DNA from: Pseudodesulfovibrio indicus | GTDB taxonomy: Bacteria; Desulfobacterota; Desulfovibrionia; Desulfovibrionales; Desulfovibrionaceae | Reading direction: 5' to 3' | NCBI RefSeq assembly: GCF_001563225.1 | Contig: NZ_CP014206.1 | Location: forward strand, 3,096,001-3,160,000 | DNA length: 64,000 bases | Shown here: piece after piece, positions 23,979-32,422 of the stretch | Layout: every line of letters begins with the position of its first letter | Numbering within the stretch: position 1 is the first letter of the stretch | The notes under the pieces: generated by a model | Told to the model about the DNA's origin: nothing | The model's database searches: none | Seen by the model: the letters and a program-made list of their open reading frames with translations, nothing else | Made by a program: the position numbers and the translations under genes

Positions 23979-24045
23979 GTGCCTCCCCTTCCGCCAACTC
24001 CCCATCCCCCGCTCCCTTCCAAAACTCTTCGGGCCGCTGCGCGAT
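23979..24045 (+). repeat. Dispersed hairpin repeat, degenerate copy D
   Basis: GTGCCTCCCCTTCCGCC leads directly into CTCCCCATCCCCCGC, CCAAAACTCTTCGGG and CGCTGCGCGATG. It matches the distal half of the family, with the internal stem almost entirely lost. It is inverted relative to copy E 85 bp away. Confidence 0.55.
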
Positions 24046-24130
24046 GTTCGAGGGTCAAGAGGGGACGTACCGTTTCCCGCCCCTTTCCCAAGACCGAACA
24101 CGCGCACATCCCGCCCTCGCACGGTCCCGA

Positions 24131-24212
24131 GCGAAGCGCGCTTCAAACAACCTTGGAAGGGAGTCCAGGGGACAACGTTGGCAAAAATTTTCCCGCTGAA
24201 CGCCGGAGGCAG
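24131..24212 (-). repeat. Dispersed hairpin repeat, degenerate copy E
   Basis: On the minus strand it begins TGCCTCCGGCGTTCAGCGGG, continues through AAAATTTTTGCC and GACTCCCTTCC, and ends in CGCGCTTCGC. It resembles copy H (40626-40709), which shares the GACTCCCTTTC segment in place of the more common GGACCCCCATCCC. The stem is eroded. It starts at the end of the palindrome that follows the FAD dehydrogenase gene. Confidence 0.55.
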
Positions 24213-24258
24213 CCCAAACGAAAGGGGGTCCCGAATCGGGACCCCCTTTCGTTTGGGC
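24212..24258 (-). terminator. 47-bp perfect palindrome after the FAD dehydrogenase gene
   Basis: A 22-bp arm reading GCCCAAACGAAAGGGGGTCCCG (24212-24233) is repeated inverted at 24237-24258 with a 3-nt centre. It begins 14 bp beyond the stop codon of the minus-strand gene. There is no T-tract, but a stem this long would end or stabilise the transcript. It is bidirectional by symmetry. Confidence 0.7.
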
Positions 24259-24272
24259 ATGTACGCCATCCG

Positions 24273-25667
24273 CTAGCCGCGTCGGCGGATCTCCTTGGCG
24301 GGGATGAGCGCGGTGGCGGCAGCGCCGACGATATTGCCGGCCACGCCGGGGCCGTCACCGGCCACGAACAGTCCGTCCACGCTGGTCTCCAGGTGTTTGC
24401 GGGTATCCACCTGGGTGGCGAAGAACTTGATCTCCGGGGCGTAGAGCAGGGTCTCGTCGTTGGACACGCCGGGGACCACGTTGTTGAGCTGCTCCAGACC
24501 GTCCATGAGGTTGGTCAGGATGCGCTCGGGCAGGGCCATGGCGATGTCCCCGGGGACCACGTTCTTGAAGGTCGGCTCGATGTAGCCGTTGCCGATGCGG
24601 TCCCAGGTGGACCGGCGGCCCCGGCGCAGGTCGCCGAACCGCTGCAGGATGGGCTTGCCGCCGCCGATGAGGGTGGCCAGCCGTCCGATGGACTCGCCGT
24701 AGGCCTGGTTGTCCTCCACCGGGTCGGTCAGGACCACCTTGGACAGAAAGGCGAAGTTGGTGTTCTCGGACTTCTTGTTCATCAGCGCGTGGCCGTTGAC
24801 GCAGACGAAGTCCTGGTAGTTCTCCAGGGCCACGTAGCCGCCGTAGTTGGTGCAGAAGGTGCGGGTCTGGTCGTCGTACTTGTTGGTGCGCACGAAGAAG
24901 GTCGGGTCATAGATGACCGAGCAGAGGTCCTGCATGATCTCATTGTGGACCTCGACGCGCACGCCGACCTCGATGCCCCGCTGGGACACGCCGATGCCGT
25001 GCTTGCGGACCTCCTGGGAAACCCACTCGGCCCCCACCCGGCCCGGCGCCAGGATGACGTACCTGGCGGTGTATTCGTGGCGGTTGGTGACCACGCCCTT
25101 GACCTTGCCCTTTTCCACCACCACGTCGGTGACGTTCTCGGAGGTGTGCATGGCCACGCCCTTGTCGTGGATGTAGTCGGCCATGCCCGCGATGTGGCCG
25201 GGCAGGTTGTCGCTGCCCAGGTGCTTCTGCTTGATGACCAGCAGGTCGATGCCGTGCTTGCGCGCGGCCTTGCGGATGTGCTTTGCCTGCTCCATGTCCG
25301 TGGGGAAGACCTTGCCGTCCATGTTGAAGCGGTTGAAGATGGCTTCGGTCTCGTCGATGAGCTTGATGGCCTCGGACGGGCCCACAAACTGGGTCAGGTC
25401 GGTCTTGCCGAGCTTGTGGATGAAGTTCAGCTTGCCGTCCGAGAACAGCCCGGCCCCGCCCACGCCGCACAGGATGTTGCAGGGACGGCACTTGATGCAC
25501 TCCTGCTCGCCAGAAATGGGACAGTTGCGCTTCAGCGAGCGGCGGCCCTTGTCTATGAGCAGCACGTCCAGGTCGGTGTGCTCGCCCAGGTAGTACGCGG
25601 CGAACAGCCCGGCCGGGCCGCCGCCCACGATGATGACGTCGTAATCGGTCTTCACGGTCTTGGTCAT
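24273..25667 (-). CDS. FAD-dependent dehydrogenase (COG2509-type)
   Basis: The 464-residue protein opens with a Rossmann FAD site: YDVIIVGGGPAGLFAAYYLG. A Cys-rich segment CPISGEQECIKCRPCNILCG follows (about residues 50-69). A second FAD contact, SVDGLFVAGDGPGVAGNIVG, lies near the C-terminus. This layout fits the uncharacterised FAD-dependent dehydrogenases of COG2509, related to geranylgeranyl-reductase-like flavoproteins. The Cys cluster could bind a metal or act in redox chemistry. The frame extends upstream through the repeat, but the ATG at 25667 fits best. Its Shine-Dalgarno GGAGG (25677-25681) lies inside the end of repeat copy F. The gene is monocistronic. Confidence 0.85.
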   Translation of the reverse strand: MTKTVKTDYDVIIVGGGPAGLFAAYYLGEHTDLDVLLIDKGRRSLKRNCPISGEQECIKCRPCNILCGVGGAGLFSDGKLNFIHKLGKTDLTQFVGPSEAIKLIDETEAIFNRFNMDGKVFPTDMEQAKHIRKAARKHGIDLLVIKQKHLGSDNLPGHIAGMADYIHDKGVAMHTSENVTDVVVEKGKVKGVVTNRHEYTARYVILAPGRVGAEWVSQEVRKHGIGVSQRGIEVGVRVEVHNEIMQDLCSVIYDPTFFVRTNKYDDQTRTFCTNYGGYVALENYQDFVCVNGHALMNKKSENTNFAFLSKVVLTDPVEDNQAYGESIGRLATLIGGGKPILQRFGDLRRGRRSTWDRIGNGYIEPTFKNVVPGDIAMALPERILTNLMDGLEQLNNVVPGVSNDETLLYAPEIKFFATQVDTRKHLETSVDGLFVAGDGPGVAGNIVGAAATALIPAKEIRRRG

Positions 25668-25673
25668 TGTGGA

Positions 25674-25784
25674 ATGCCTCCGGCGGTCGGGGGAAGGGGA
25701 GAGGGACCTTTTGCAAAAGGTCCCTCTCCCCTTCCCCCGAACCCCCATCCCCTCTCCCCCAAAACTCTTTCTGTCGCTGCGCGA
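25674..25784 (+). repeat. Dispersed hairpin repeat, copy F
   Basis: The element begins ATGCCTCCGGCGG. It contains a perfect 54-nt palindrome at 25687-25740 (26-bp arms, GC centre), then ACCCCCATCCCCTCTCCC, AAAACTCTTTCTG and TCGCTGCGCGA. It is the most perfect stem of the family. Unlike the others it sits 6 bp in front of a gene start (minus strand) rather than behind a stop. Confidence 0.9.
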
Positions 25785-26015
25785 GGTTGGGTGAAGAGCG
25801 GAAACGAATCCCCAGCTCAGGGGTTTGGTGTTGTTACGCAAGTATGGCCCGTGCCGGTGCATCCCGAAAAAGGGAACGCGCGCGGACGGGCCATGATAGA
25901 CCGTAGATCACGGAAGGTCGCCCTGTCAAGGCGACAGCCACAGGGCCTGACGGTTCAGAAGCGGGTGAGTGCAAGGCGCAAGGCTGCAACGCGGCAATCG
26001 CCCGTTTATGGGCCA
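25785..26015. other. Non-coding stretch between repeat copy F and the rod-like gene
   Basis: No gene, tRNA or clear promoter is seen. Short inverted words occur near 25898-25950 (CGCCCTGTCAAGGCGACAG and neighbours). The segment includes the promoter region of the FAD dehydrogenase gene, but no -35/-10 pair stands out. Confidence 0.4.
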
Positions 26016-26342
26016 TCAGACGATCATGTTCAGCAGGTGGCCGGTCATCTCTTCGGAAGCGCGGATGAAGGTGGTGTTGGCTTCGAAGGCCCGCCCGGTG
26101 GCGATCATGCCGACCATCTCCCGGCCGATGTCGGTGTTGGAGGTCTCCACCCCGTCGATCATGGAGCCGGGCGTGGAGGATTCGCGAATGGCGGCCACCT
26201 CCACCCCCTGGTCGCCGGGGCCGGACTCCAGCACCACCGACGACGCCTTGAAGCCGTCGGTGTTCACGTTGGCGATGTTGTTGGCCGAGACCTCCTGCAC
26301 GGTGGACAGGGCGGACAGGGCCGAGACGTTGGTGTCGGACAT
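26016..26342 (-). CDS. Orphan flagellar rod-like protein (FlgC/FlgB family)
   Basis: The 108-residue protein has both ends of the axial rod fold but no middle domain: SALSTVQEVSANNIANVNTD then GFKASSVVLE at the N-terminus, and NTDIGREMVGMIATGRAFEA with NTTFIRASEEMTGHLLNMIV at the C-terminus. It is shorter than FlgC (about 135-150) and FlgB. It lies far from the flg operon and next to folE2/nikR, so it may be an accessory rod component or a paralogue freed from the main operon. The ATG has GGGAGTGATTCGTC upstream. Confidence 0.8.
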   Translation of the reverse strand: MSDTNVSALSALSTVQEVSANNIANVNTDGFKASSVVLESGPGDQGVEVAAIRESSTPGSMIDGVETSNTDIGREMVGMIATGRAFEANTTFIRASEEMTGHLLNMIV

Positions 26343-26418
26343 GACGAATCACTCCCTTTCGGGATTGGGGAAGCAGCCGACTCTGAATATACGCGCTTTC
26401 GCGCCCAGGCGCAAACCG

Positions 26419-26790
26419 CTACTGGGTCATGGTCCCGGGCCAGGCCATGATGAATGCCCCGGGCTCGCCGAAGTACTTGACCGTCAGGGCGTGCAGCTCG
26501 GCGGTGATGTCCTTGTCCGCGCCGATCAGGTAGGTCATGTTGTCCTGGTACACCTCATCGCCCTTCACGATGTCGCTGCCCTGGGACGGGCCGAGCTGGG
26601 TGAAGCCGCCGGACAGTTTCATGACCTCCGACTCGAACTCGTCGATCACGTCCACCGAGGTGGAGCCGTCGGGCAGGGTGTCGGGAATGACCACCATGTG
26701 CACGTAGCAGGGGACGGTTTCCGCTGCCATGGCCACGGCGGCGCAGGTGAACAGGGACAGCAACAGGAACAGGGGAACCAAACGTTTCAT
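26419..26790 (-). CDS. Small exported protein of unknown function
   Basis: The 123-residue precursor has a clear Sec signal (MKRLVPLFLLLSLFTCAAVA then MAAETVP), and the mature part begins ETVPCYVHMVVIPDTLPDGS. No catalytic motif is recognised. The mature protein looks like a compact alpha/beta domain ending PGAFIMAWPGTMTQ. The ATG at 26790 follows AAGGAG. It starts 26 bp after the folE2 stop and ends 76 bp before the rod-like gene, so folE2, this gene and the rod-like gene may be co-transcribed. Confidence 0.7.
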   Translation of the reverse strand: MKRLVPLFLLLSLFTCAAVAMAAETVPCYVHMVVIPDTLPDGSTSVDVIDEFESEVMKLSGGFTQLGPSQGSDIVKGDEVYQDNMTYLIGADKDITAELHALTVKYFGEPGAFIMAWPGTMTQ

Positions 26791-26816
26791 GACTCGCTCC
26801 TTGATAATGATGCCGG

Positions 26817-27590
26817 TCAGGCCGGCTGACTCTCGATGACCGCGAACGCCGAATGGTTGTGGATGGACTCGAAGGACTCGACCTCCACCTTGAACCATTT
26901 GATCTTGGGATGTTCACTGAGTCCCTTGGCGGTCTCGCGGACCACGTCCTCGACAAAGGTCGGGTTGGCGAAGGCCGTCTCGGTGACGTATTTCTCGTCC
27001 TCGCGCTTGAGCAGGGAATAGACCTGGCAGGAACCGGCGCGCTCGGCGATCTCGATGAGGTCCTCCAGCCAGACGAAGCCGTCGAACCGGGTACGGATGC
27101 GGACCTCGGCCCGCTGGGAATGCGCGCCCTCGTCCGAGATCGCCTTGGAGCAGGGGCAGACGGTCATCACCGGCACGTCCGCGCCCAGGGTGAAGGTTAG
27201 TCTGCCGTCCTTGAGGTAGCCGTCCACCCGGCAGGCGTAGTCCATCATGCCGTTGGCCCCGGAGACCGGGGACCTGCGGCGCAGAAAATAGGGGAACTCG
27301 AACCGGACATGGGCGTTGCGCGCCTGGAGCCGCTCGGCCACGTCGTCAAGCAGGGTGCGGAACGAGTTGTAGTCCAGCGCGTGCTCCCAATGCTCCAGGG
27401 CCTCGATGAACCGGCTCATGTGCGTGCCCTTGAACTGGGCGGGCAGGTCCACGGAAAGCGACACCTCGGCCACAGTATGCTGCGTCCCGGACTCCCGGTC
27501 CCGGACCACAATGGGCAACCGGAGGCCCTTCACCCCAACGCGATCGATGGGCATCGCAATGGACGCCTGACTCTTCTGTACGTCTTCCAT
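26817..27590 (-). CDS. folE2: GTP cyclohydrolase FolE2 (type IB)
   Basis: FolE2 converts GTP to 7,8-dihydroneopterin triphosphate, the first step of folate and queuosine-type pterin synthesis, and can use metals other than zinc. The 257-residue protein shows the family motifs: [37 protein letters not shown], the catalytic-Cys motif [20 protein letters not shown] and the C-terminal [14 protein letters not shown]. The frame extends upstream through a repeat copy, but the ATG at 27590 is the family start. It is followed closely by the small exported gene. Confidence 0.95.
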   Translation of the reverse strand: MEDVQKSQASIAMPIDRVGVKGLRLPIVVRDRESGTQHTVAEVSLSVDLPAQFKGTHMSRFIEALEHWEHALDYNSFRTLLDDVAERLQARNAHVRFEFPYFLRRRSPVSGANGMMDYACRVDGYLKDGRLTFTLGADVPVMTVCPCSKAISDEGAHSQRAEVRIRTRFDGFVWLEDLIEIAERAGSCQVYSLLKREDEKYVTETAFANPTFVEDVVRETAKGLSEHPKIKWFKVEVESFESIHNHSAFAVIESQPA

Positions 27591-27640
27591 AATCTTTACC
27601 CTTCTCTTCGCCTCCCCCCACATGAGACTCCCCCACCTCT

Positions 27641-27757
27641 TTCGCGAAGCGACCCAAAAAGTTTGGGAAAAGGAGGGGATGGGGGGCCGGGGGAAGGGGA
27701 GGAAAGAACCCTTTTCAAAGGATTTTTCCTCCCCTTCCCCCGGCCGCCGGAGACATC
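27641..27757 (-). repeat. Dispersed hairpin repeat, copy G
   Basis: On the minus strand, immediately after the nikR TAA, it reads GATGTCTCCGGCGGCC. A stem follows at 27688-27743 (CCGGGGGAAGGGGAGGA with TCCTCCCCTTCCCCCGG), then CCCCCCATCCCCTCC, CCCAAACTTTTTGGG and TCGCTTCGCGAAA. It is nearly identical in layout to copy B. It fills the gap between nikR and folE2, ending about 50 bp before the folE2 ATG. Confidence 0.9.
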
Positions 27758-28177
27758 TTAAATCAAATCCTTGCCCGTGGTGGTCAGGGCGAGGTTGCCG
27801 TGCTTGACACCCTTGGTGGAGATGAGCTTCTGGCCCAAATCCTTGATGGTTTCGGCCTCGCCCTTGAGGATGATGACCTCCAGGCAATTGTAGTGGTCCA
27901 GGTGGACGTGCAGCGAGGACTGGATCACGTGGTGCGCGTCGTGCTGAATCTCGGTCAGCCGCTGGGACAGCCCGGACTTGTGGTGGTCGTAGACCAGGGT
28001 CAGGGTCCCGGCCAGGTCGCCCTCGGCCTGCTCCCATTCGCGCTGCACCAGGGTGTTGCGGATCAGGTCGCGGATGGCCTCGGAGCGGGTCTGGTAGCTG
28101 CGCTCCTCGCAGTGCTGGTCGAACTTCTCAAGCAGGTCGGAATCCAGCGACACGCCGAATCGGATGGTCTTGCCCAT
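27758..28177 (-). CDS. nikR: Nickel-responsive transcriptional regulator NikR
   Basis: NikR is a ribbon-helix-helix repressor with an ACT-type nickel-binding domain. The 139-residue protein has the RHH start ([20 protein letters not shown] then [19 protein letters not shown]). Its C-terminal nickel site reads [20 protein letters not shown], containing the canonical His-His-His-Cys ligand residues. No nickel transport or hydrogenase gene is adjacent in the window, so its targets lie elsewhere. The ATG follows AGGAAGAC. The repeat copy G begins directly at the stop codon. Confidence 0.96.
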   Translation of the reverse strand: MGKTIRFGVSLDSDLLEKFDQHCEERSYQTRSEAIRDLIRNTLVQREWEQAEGDLAGTLTLVYDHHKSGLSQRLTEIQHDAHHVIQSSLHVHLDHYNCLEVIILKGEAETIKDLGQKLISTKGVKHGNLALTTTGKDLI

Positions 28178-28192
28178 AGTCTTCCTCCTGGG

Positions 28193-28882
28193 TCAGGGAA
28201 TGGTCGCTTCCCACAGGTTTACCGTGGCGTTCTGGCCGCACAGGGCGACCTTTTCCACGGTCAGTTTCTCGGCCGAAAACCCCTCGCCGCGCAGCTGCTC
28301 CCAGACGGGCCGGGACACGGTGCGCACCGGCTCGCCGATCCAGATGCGCCCGTTTGGGGCGAGCGCGTGGCGGAACAGCCGGATGAGAGGATCGAAAAAT
28401 CGTTTTTCATAGAGCACGTCTCCGGCCCAGATGAAGTCGAAGGCCCCCTGCCGCACCGCCGGACTGCGCCAGTCCATGAGCATCCACAGCGGTTGGGGAA
28501 CCCCGTTCAGCCGGGCGTTGTGCCGGGCGAACCGGAGAGCGGGCCACTCGTAGTCGAAGGCCGCGACCCGCGCGCCCACCGAACTCCCGATCATGCCGGT
28601 CAGCCCCAGGCCGCACCCCACGTCCAGGCAGTTGCGCCCCGCAAGCAGGTCACCGTTGCGCTGGATGTGCCGCCCGAGGAGCACGCTGGCGGGCCAGACC
28701 TCGGCCCAGTACGGCAGCCGCTCGTCTTCGTCCAGCGCGCCGTCCATGGCGTCCCACAGGGCCTCCATGTCGGCGGCCCGATCCAGGTGCCAGACGCGCC
28801 CTTCGACCTCCACCTCCACACGGGAGCCGGGGTCGGGCGCGGCCAGGTCGCGCAATGGTGGACGGACGTCGTTCTCGTTCAT
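28193..28882 (-). CDS. Class I SAM-dependent methyltransferase
   Basis: The protein (229 residues from the ATG at 28882) has a methyltransferase core. The SAM motif is NCLDVGCGLGLTGMIGSSVG, the acidic post-II residue lies in AAFDYEWPALRFARHN, and motif IV is AFDFIWAGDVLYEKRFFDPL. This resembles the family of protein lysine methyltransferases related to ETFB-lysine and EEF2-lysine enzymes (METTL20/21-like), but substrate assignment is not possible. The frame opens 24 codons further upstream, and neither start has a good ribosome site. The nikR start lies 15 bp downstream, so the two genes are probably one transcript. Confidence 0.8.
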   Translation of the reverse strand: MNENDVRPPLRDLAAPDPGSRVEVEVEGRVWHLDRAADMEALWDAMDGALDEDERLPYWAEVWPASVLLGRHIQRNGDLLAGRNCLDVGCGLGLTGMIGSSVGARVAAFDYEWPALRFARHNARLNGVPQPLWMLMDWRSPAVRQGAFDFIWAGDVLYEKRFFDPLIRLFRHALAPNGRIWIGEPVRTVSRPVWEQLRGEGFSAEKLTVEKVALCGQNATVNLWEATIP

Positions 28883-29195
28883 AGGCAACAGGCAGATTAC
28901 CCCCTCCGCCGTGTTATGGTCAATAGACTTCGTAATACTTTTTACATCACACATTCAAATCAAGTATGACTATATCGAATACGACCTCGCCTTTGCGCGT
29001 CAGGATTCGGAAGTGATTTCAGGTCCATCCGAACGGCGTTCGTCAGCTTTTTGGCGAAAACGCAAGTCCATCGGAATTTCGGGCTGAAAACCTTGAAAGT
29101 GTCATTATTTTTACTGTTTTCAAGGCATGATTCCCATGGTAAAGAGGGGCGATCACATGCACTGCAAAGTCGATTTTCCAAGCAAGGAGCACGAT
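28883..29195. other. AT-rich divergent promoter region before gcvH
   Basis: This 313-bp spacer separates the divergent methyltransferase/nikR and gcv operons. It is markedly more AT-rich than the genes. It contains an inverted repeat CCTTGAAA (29091-29098) / TTTCAAGG (29118-29125) about 70 bp before gcvH that could be an operator. Weak promoter-like hexamers (TTTACA near 28931) are present but not convincing. It lacks the paired aptamer pattern expected of a glycine riboswitch. Confidence 0.45.
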
Positions 29196-29576
29196 ATGAT
29201 TCCCGATGATCTTTTGTATGCGAAAACCCACGAATGGGTCCTGGTCGAAGGAGACGTCGCCACCGTCGGCATCACCCACTTCGCCCAGGAGCAGCTGGGC
29301 GACCTGACCTTCGTGGAGCTGCCCGAAGTCGGCGACACCTTCGAGGCCGGCGCCGAGATGGGTTCCGTCGAATCCGTGAAGGCCGCCAGCGAGATCTACT
29401 CCCCGGTTTCCGGCGAGGTGATCGAGGTCAACGAAGAGCTCGCGGACGCCCCCGAGAAGGTGAACGAAGAGCCTTACGGCGACGGCTGGCTGCTCAAGTT
29501 CCGGATCAAGGGCGACCCCGAAGGGTTGCTGGACGCCGAAGGCTACGCCGCGGTCGTCGAATCCGAAGCCCACTAG
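29196..29576 (+). CDS. gcvH: Glycine cleavage system H protein
   Basis: GcvH carries the lipoyl arm that shuttles the aminomethyl group between the P, T and L proteins. The 126-residue protein has the family start [40 protein letters not shown], and the lipoylation site [20 protein letters not shown] with the modified Lys in ESVKAAS. The frame continues upstream, but the ATG at 29196 with AAGGAGC gives the standard length. It is the first gene of the gcvH-gcvPA-gcvPB-lpdA cluster. Confidence 0.97.
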   Translation: MIPDDLLYAKTHEWVLVEGDVATVGITHFAQEQLGDLTFVELPEVGDTFEAGAEMGSVESVKAASEIYSPVSGEVIEVNEELADAPEKVNEEPYGDGWLLKFRIKGDPEGLLDAEGYAAVVESEAH

Positions 29577-29648
29577 ATTCGAGTTTCCGGGGCCGGGGCG
29601 CATGTCTCGGCCCTTTTTATTTCCCTCAACAAACCAGCAGGTTCCATT

Positions 29649-30983
29649 ATGCCGTTCGTACCGCACACCGAAGACGAAGTGCGCGAGATGCTCGCCACCA
29701 TCGGCGTGGACTCCGTGGAGGATCTCTTCGCCGAGATCAGCGCGGACATGCGCCCCAAAAGTTTCGATCTCCCCGAAGGCCTCAGCGAGATGGAAGTCCT
29801 CTCCCGGCTGGAGGCCATGGCCGCCAAGAACGCCACCAACAGCGTGAGCTTCCTGGGCGCGGGGTTCTATGACCACTACATCCCGGCCGCCGTGGACGCG
29901 CTGACCATGCGCGGCGAGTTCTACACCGCCTACACCCCCTACCAGCCCGAAGCGTCCCAGGGCACCCTCCAGGCCATCTTCGAATACCAGACCGCCGTGA
30001 CCCGACTGCTCGGCATGGAGTGCGCCAACGCCTCGGTCTACGACGGCGGCACCGCCCTGTACGAGGCCCTGATGATGGCCGTGCGCAAGACCAAGCGGCG
30101 CAAGATCGTGGTCTCCGAGGCGCTGAACCCCATCTACCGGGTGATGCTCGGCTCCTACACCTCCAACCTGGACCTGGAGTTCGTCACCGTGCCGCATAGG
30201 GACGGCATGACCGACATCGACGGCCTCAAGCAGGCCATCGACGACTCCACCGCCGCGGTGCTGGTCCAGAACCCGAACTTCTTCGGATCCATCAACGACT
30301 TCACCGAGCTGTTCGCCGCGGCCAAGGCGGCCAAGGCCGTGTCCGTGATCTCCGCCTACCCGGTGCTCCAGACCCTGCTCAAGACCCCCGGCGCCATGGG
30401 CGCGGACGTGGCCGTGGCCGAAGGCCAGTCCCTCGGCCTGCCGCTCTCCTTCGGCGGCCCGTACCTGGGGATCATGACCTGCACCAAGGGGATGGTCCGG
30501 CAGATGCCCGGCCGCATCGTGGGCCGGACCAACGACAGCCAGGGCCGCACCGGCTACGTGCTCACCCTCCAGGCCCGCGAGCAGCACATCCGCCGCCAGA
30601 AGGCCACGTCCAACATCTGCTCCAACCAGTCCCTGTGCGCCCTGCGCGCCCTGGTCCACATGTGCGCCCTGGGCGAGCTGGGCATGAAGCGGGCCGCCCG
30701 CGTTTCCGTGGAGCGGGCCCACATCTGCGCGGAGAAGCTGACCGCCATCCCTGGCGTGAAGATGCTGACCAAGGGCGCATTCGGCAACGAGTTCGCCGTG
30801 ACCCTGCCGGTCAACGCCTTCGAGGTCATCGCCAAGCTGACCGAGCGCGGCTTCGTCCCCGGCTTCCCCCTGGGCCGCTACTTCGACGGACTGGAAAACG
30901 GCCTGCTGGTGGCCTGCACGGAAAAGACCAGCGAAGAACAGATCGGCATATTCGCCGAGATGCTGCGAGGTGCGCTGAAATGA
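29649..30983 (+). CDS. gcvPA: Glycine dehydrogenase (decarboxylating) subunit 1
   Basis: This is the N-terminal half of P-protein, which decarboxylates glycine with PLP. The 444-residue protein begins MPFVPHTEDEVREMLATIGV and contains SFLGAGFYDHYIPAAVDALT, YTPYQPEASQGTLQAIFEYQ and LPLSFGGPYLGIMTCTKGMV, with the GRTNDSQGRTGYVLTLQARE loop, all GcvPA hallmarks. The split PA/PB form is usual in anaerobes and Gram-positives. The TGA overlaps the ATG of gcvPB (ATGA), showing coupled translation of the two subunits. Confidence 0.97.
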   Translation: MPFVPHTEDEVREMLATIGVDSVEDLFAEISADMRPKSFDLPEGLSEMEVLSRLEAMAAKNATNSVSFLGAGFYDHYIPAAVDALTMRGEFYTAYTPYQPEASQGTLQAIFEYQTAVTRLLGMECANASVYDGGTALYEALMMAVRKTKRRKIVVSEALNPIYRVMLGSYTSNLDLEFVTVPHRDGMTDIDGLKQAIDDSTAAVLVQNPNFFGSINDFTELFAAAKAAKAVSVISAYPVLQTLLKTPGAMGADVAVAEGQSLGLPLSFGGPYLGIMTCTKGMVRQMPGRIVGRTNDSQGRTGYVLTLQAREQHIRRQKATSNICSNQSLCALRALVHMCALGELGMKRAARVSVERAHICAEKLTAIPGVKMLTKGAFGNEFAVTLPVNAFEVIAKLTERGFVPGFPLGRYFDGLENGLLVACTEKTSEEQIGIFAEMLRGALK

Positions 30984-32422
30984 AGACCATCTATGAGAAA
31001 TCCGTAGCCGGGCGCGAGGGCTGCTGGCCCTGCGAAGGCATGGCCGAAGAGGCCTACATTCCCAAGGAACTGCTGCGCGACGGCGACATCGGCCTGCCGT
31101 CCGCCTCCGAGCTGGACGTGGTCCGCCACTTCACCAGGCTCTCCCAGCGCAACTACGGCGTGGACGGCAACTTCTATCCCCTTGGGTCGTGCACCATGAA
31201 GTACAACCCCAAGTTCACCGAAGTGGTCGCCGCCATGCCCGGCTTCACCCGGCTGCACCCGGTCCTGCCCCAGCTGCGCGGCGCGGGCGGGCTGTGCCAG
31301 GGCGCGCTCCAGGTGATGTACGACACCGAGAACCTGCTCTCCGAGATCACCGGCATGGCCGCCTTCACCCTGCACCCCATGGCCGGGGCGCACGGCGAGC
31401 TGACCGGCGTCATGCTCATGGCCGCCTACCACAAGGACCGGGGCAACAAGAAGACCAAGGTCATCGTCCCCGACTCCGCCCACGGCACCAACCCGGCGTC
31501 CGCCGCCATCGCGGGCTACGACGTGGTCTCGGTGGAGTCCAAGGACGGCATCGTGGACCCGGCGGCCCTGGCCGAAGTGCTGGACGACGAGGTCGCGGGC
31601 ATGATGATGACCTGCCCCAACACCCTGGGGCTGTTCGAGAAGAACCTGCCGGAAATCGTCAGGATGCTGCGCAAGGTCGACGCCCTGCTCTACTACGACG
31701 GCGCGAACCTGAACGCCATCATGGGCAAGATGCGCGTGGGCGACGTGGGCTTCGACATCGTGCACCTCAACCTGCACAAGACCTTCGCCACCCCGCACGG
31801 CGGCGGCGGTCCCGGCTCCGGCCCGGTGGGCGTGTCCGAGAAGCTCGTCCCGTTCCTGCCCATCTCCCGCGTGGCCAAGCGCGAGGACGGCCGCTACTTC
31901 CTGGACTACGACCAGCCGAAATCCATCGGCTACGTGGCCCCGTTCTACGGCAACTTCGGCGTGTACCTGAAGGCCTACGCCTACATCCTGCGCCTCGGCG
32001 GACCGGGCCTGACCCGCGCCACCGAGAACGCGGTCCTGGCCGCCAACTACATGCGCGCCCGCCTCTCCGGCCACTTCGAAGTCCCCTATGATCGCATCTG
32101 CATGCACGAGTTCGTGGCCTCGGCCGCTCCCCAGGCCAAAAAGGGCGTGCACGCCCTGGACTTCGCCAAAGGGCTGCTCGACAAGGGATACCACGCGCCC
32201 ACGGTCTACTTCCCGCTCATCGTCCCCGAGGCGATCATGATCGAGCCCACCGAGACCGAGAACAAGGAGACCCTGGACCAATTCTGCGACGACCTCATCG
32301 AGCTGGCCGGGCTGGTGGACACCAACCCCGAAGTCCTGACCTCGGCCCCGGTCACCCTGCCCGTAACCCGGCTGGACGAGACCAAGGCCGCCCGCGCCAT
32401 GGAGCTGACCGATGACTTATGA
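30980..32422 (+). CDS. gcvPB: Glycine dehydrogenase (decarboxylating) subunit 2
   Basis: GcvPB holds the PLP-binding half of P-protein. The 480-residue protein shows NFYPLGSCTMKYNPKFTEVV, HPMAGAHGELTGVMLMAAYH and VPDSAHGTNPASAAIAGYDV. The PLP-lysine motif is HLNLHKTFATPHGGGGPGSG (Lys in LHKTF). The frame is open long before, but the ATG at 30980 overlapping the gcvPA stop is the obvious start. It overlaps the next gene, lpdA, by 11 bp. Confidence 0.97.
   Translation: MKTIYEKSVAGREGCWPCEGMAEEAYIPKELLRDGDIGLPSASELDVVRHFTRLSQRNYGVDGNFYPLGSCTMKYNPKFTEVVAAMPGFTRLHPVLPQLRGAGGLCQGALQVMYDTENLLSEITGMAAFTLHPMAGAHGELTGVMLMAAYHKDRGNKKTKVIVPDSAHGTNPASAAIAGYDVVSVESKDGIVDPAALAEVLDDEVAGMMMTCPNTLGLFEKNLPEIVRMLRKVDALLYYDGANLNAIMGKMRVGDVGFDIVHLNLHKTFATPHGGGGPGSGPVGVSEKLVPFLPISRVAKREDGRYFLDYDQPKSIGYVAPFYGNFGVYLKAYAYILRLGGPGLTRATENAVLAANYMRARLSGHFEVPYDRICMHEFVASAAPQAKKGVHALDFAKGLLDKGYHAPTVYFPLIVPEAIMIEPTETENKETLDQFCDDLIELAGLVDTNPEVLTSAPVTLPVTRLDETKAARAMELTDDL

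Larger units (their letters stand above)
23811..24272. other. Non-coding spacer of 462 bp holding two decayed repeat copies and a long palindrome
   Basis: No convincing gene is present. From left to right it holds the activator promoter region with the FleQ-like palindrome, repeat copy D (plus orientation), an unassigned stretch 24046-24130, repeat copy E (minus orientation), and a 47-bp palindrome ending 14 bp before the next gene's stop codon. Confidence 0.7.

Noticed and set aside
28960-29195. Possible glycine riboswitch upstream of gcvH
   Set aside because: No paired aptamer cores or conserved loop sequences were found. Only one simple inverted repeat is present.
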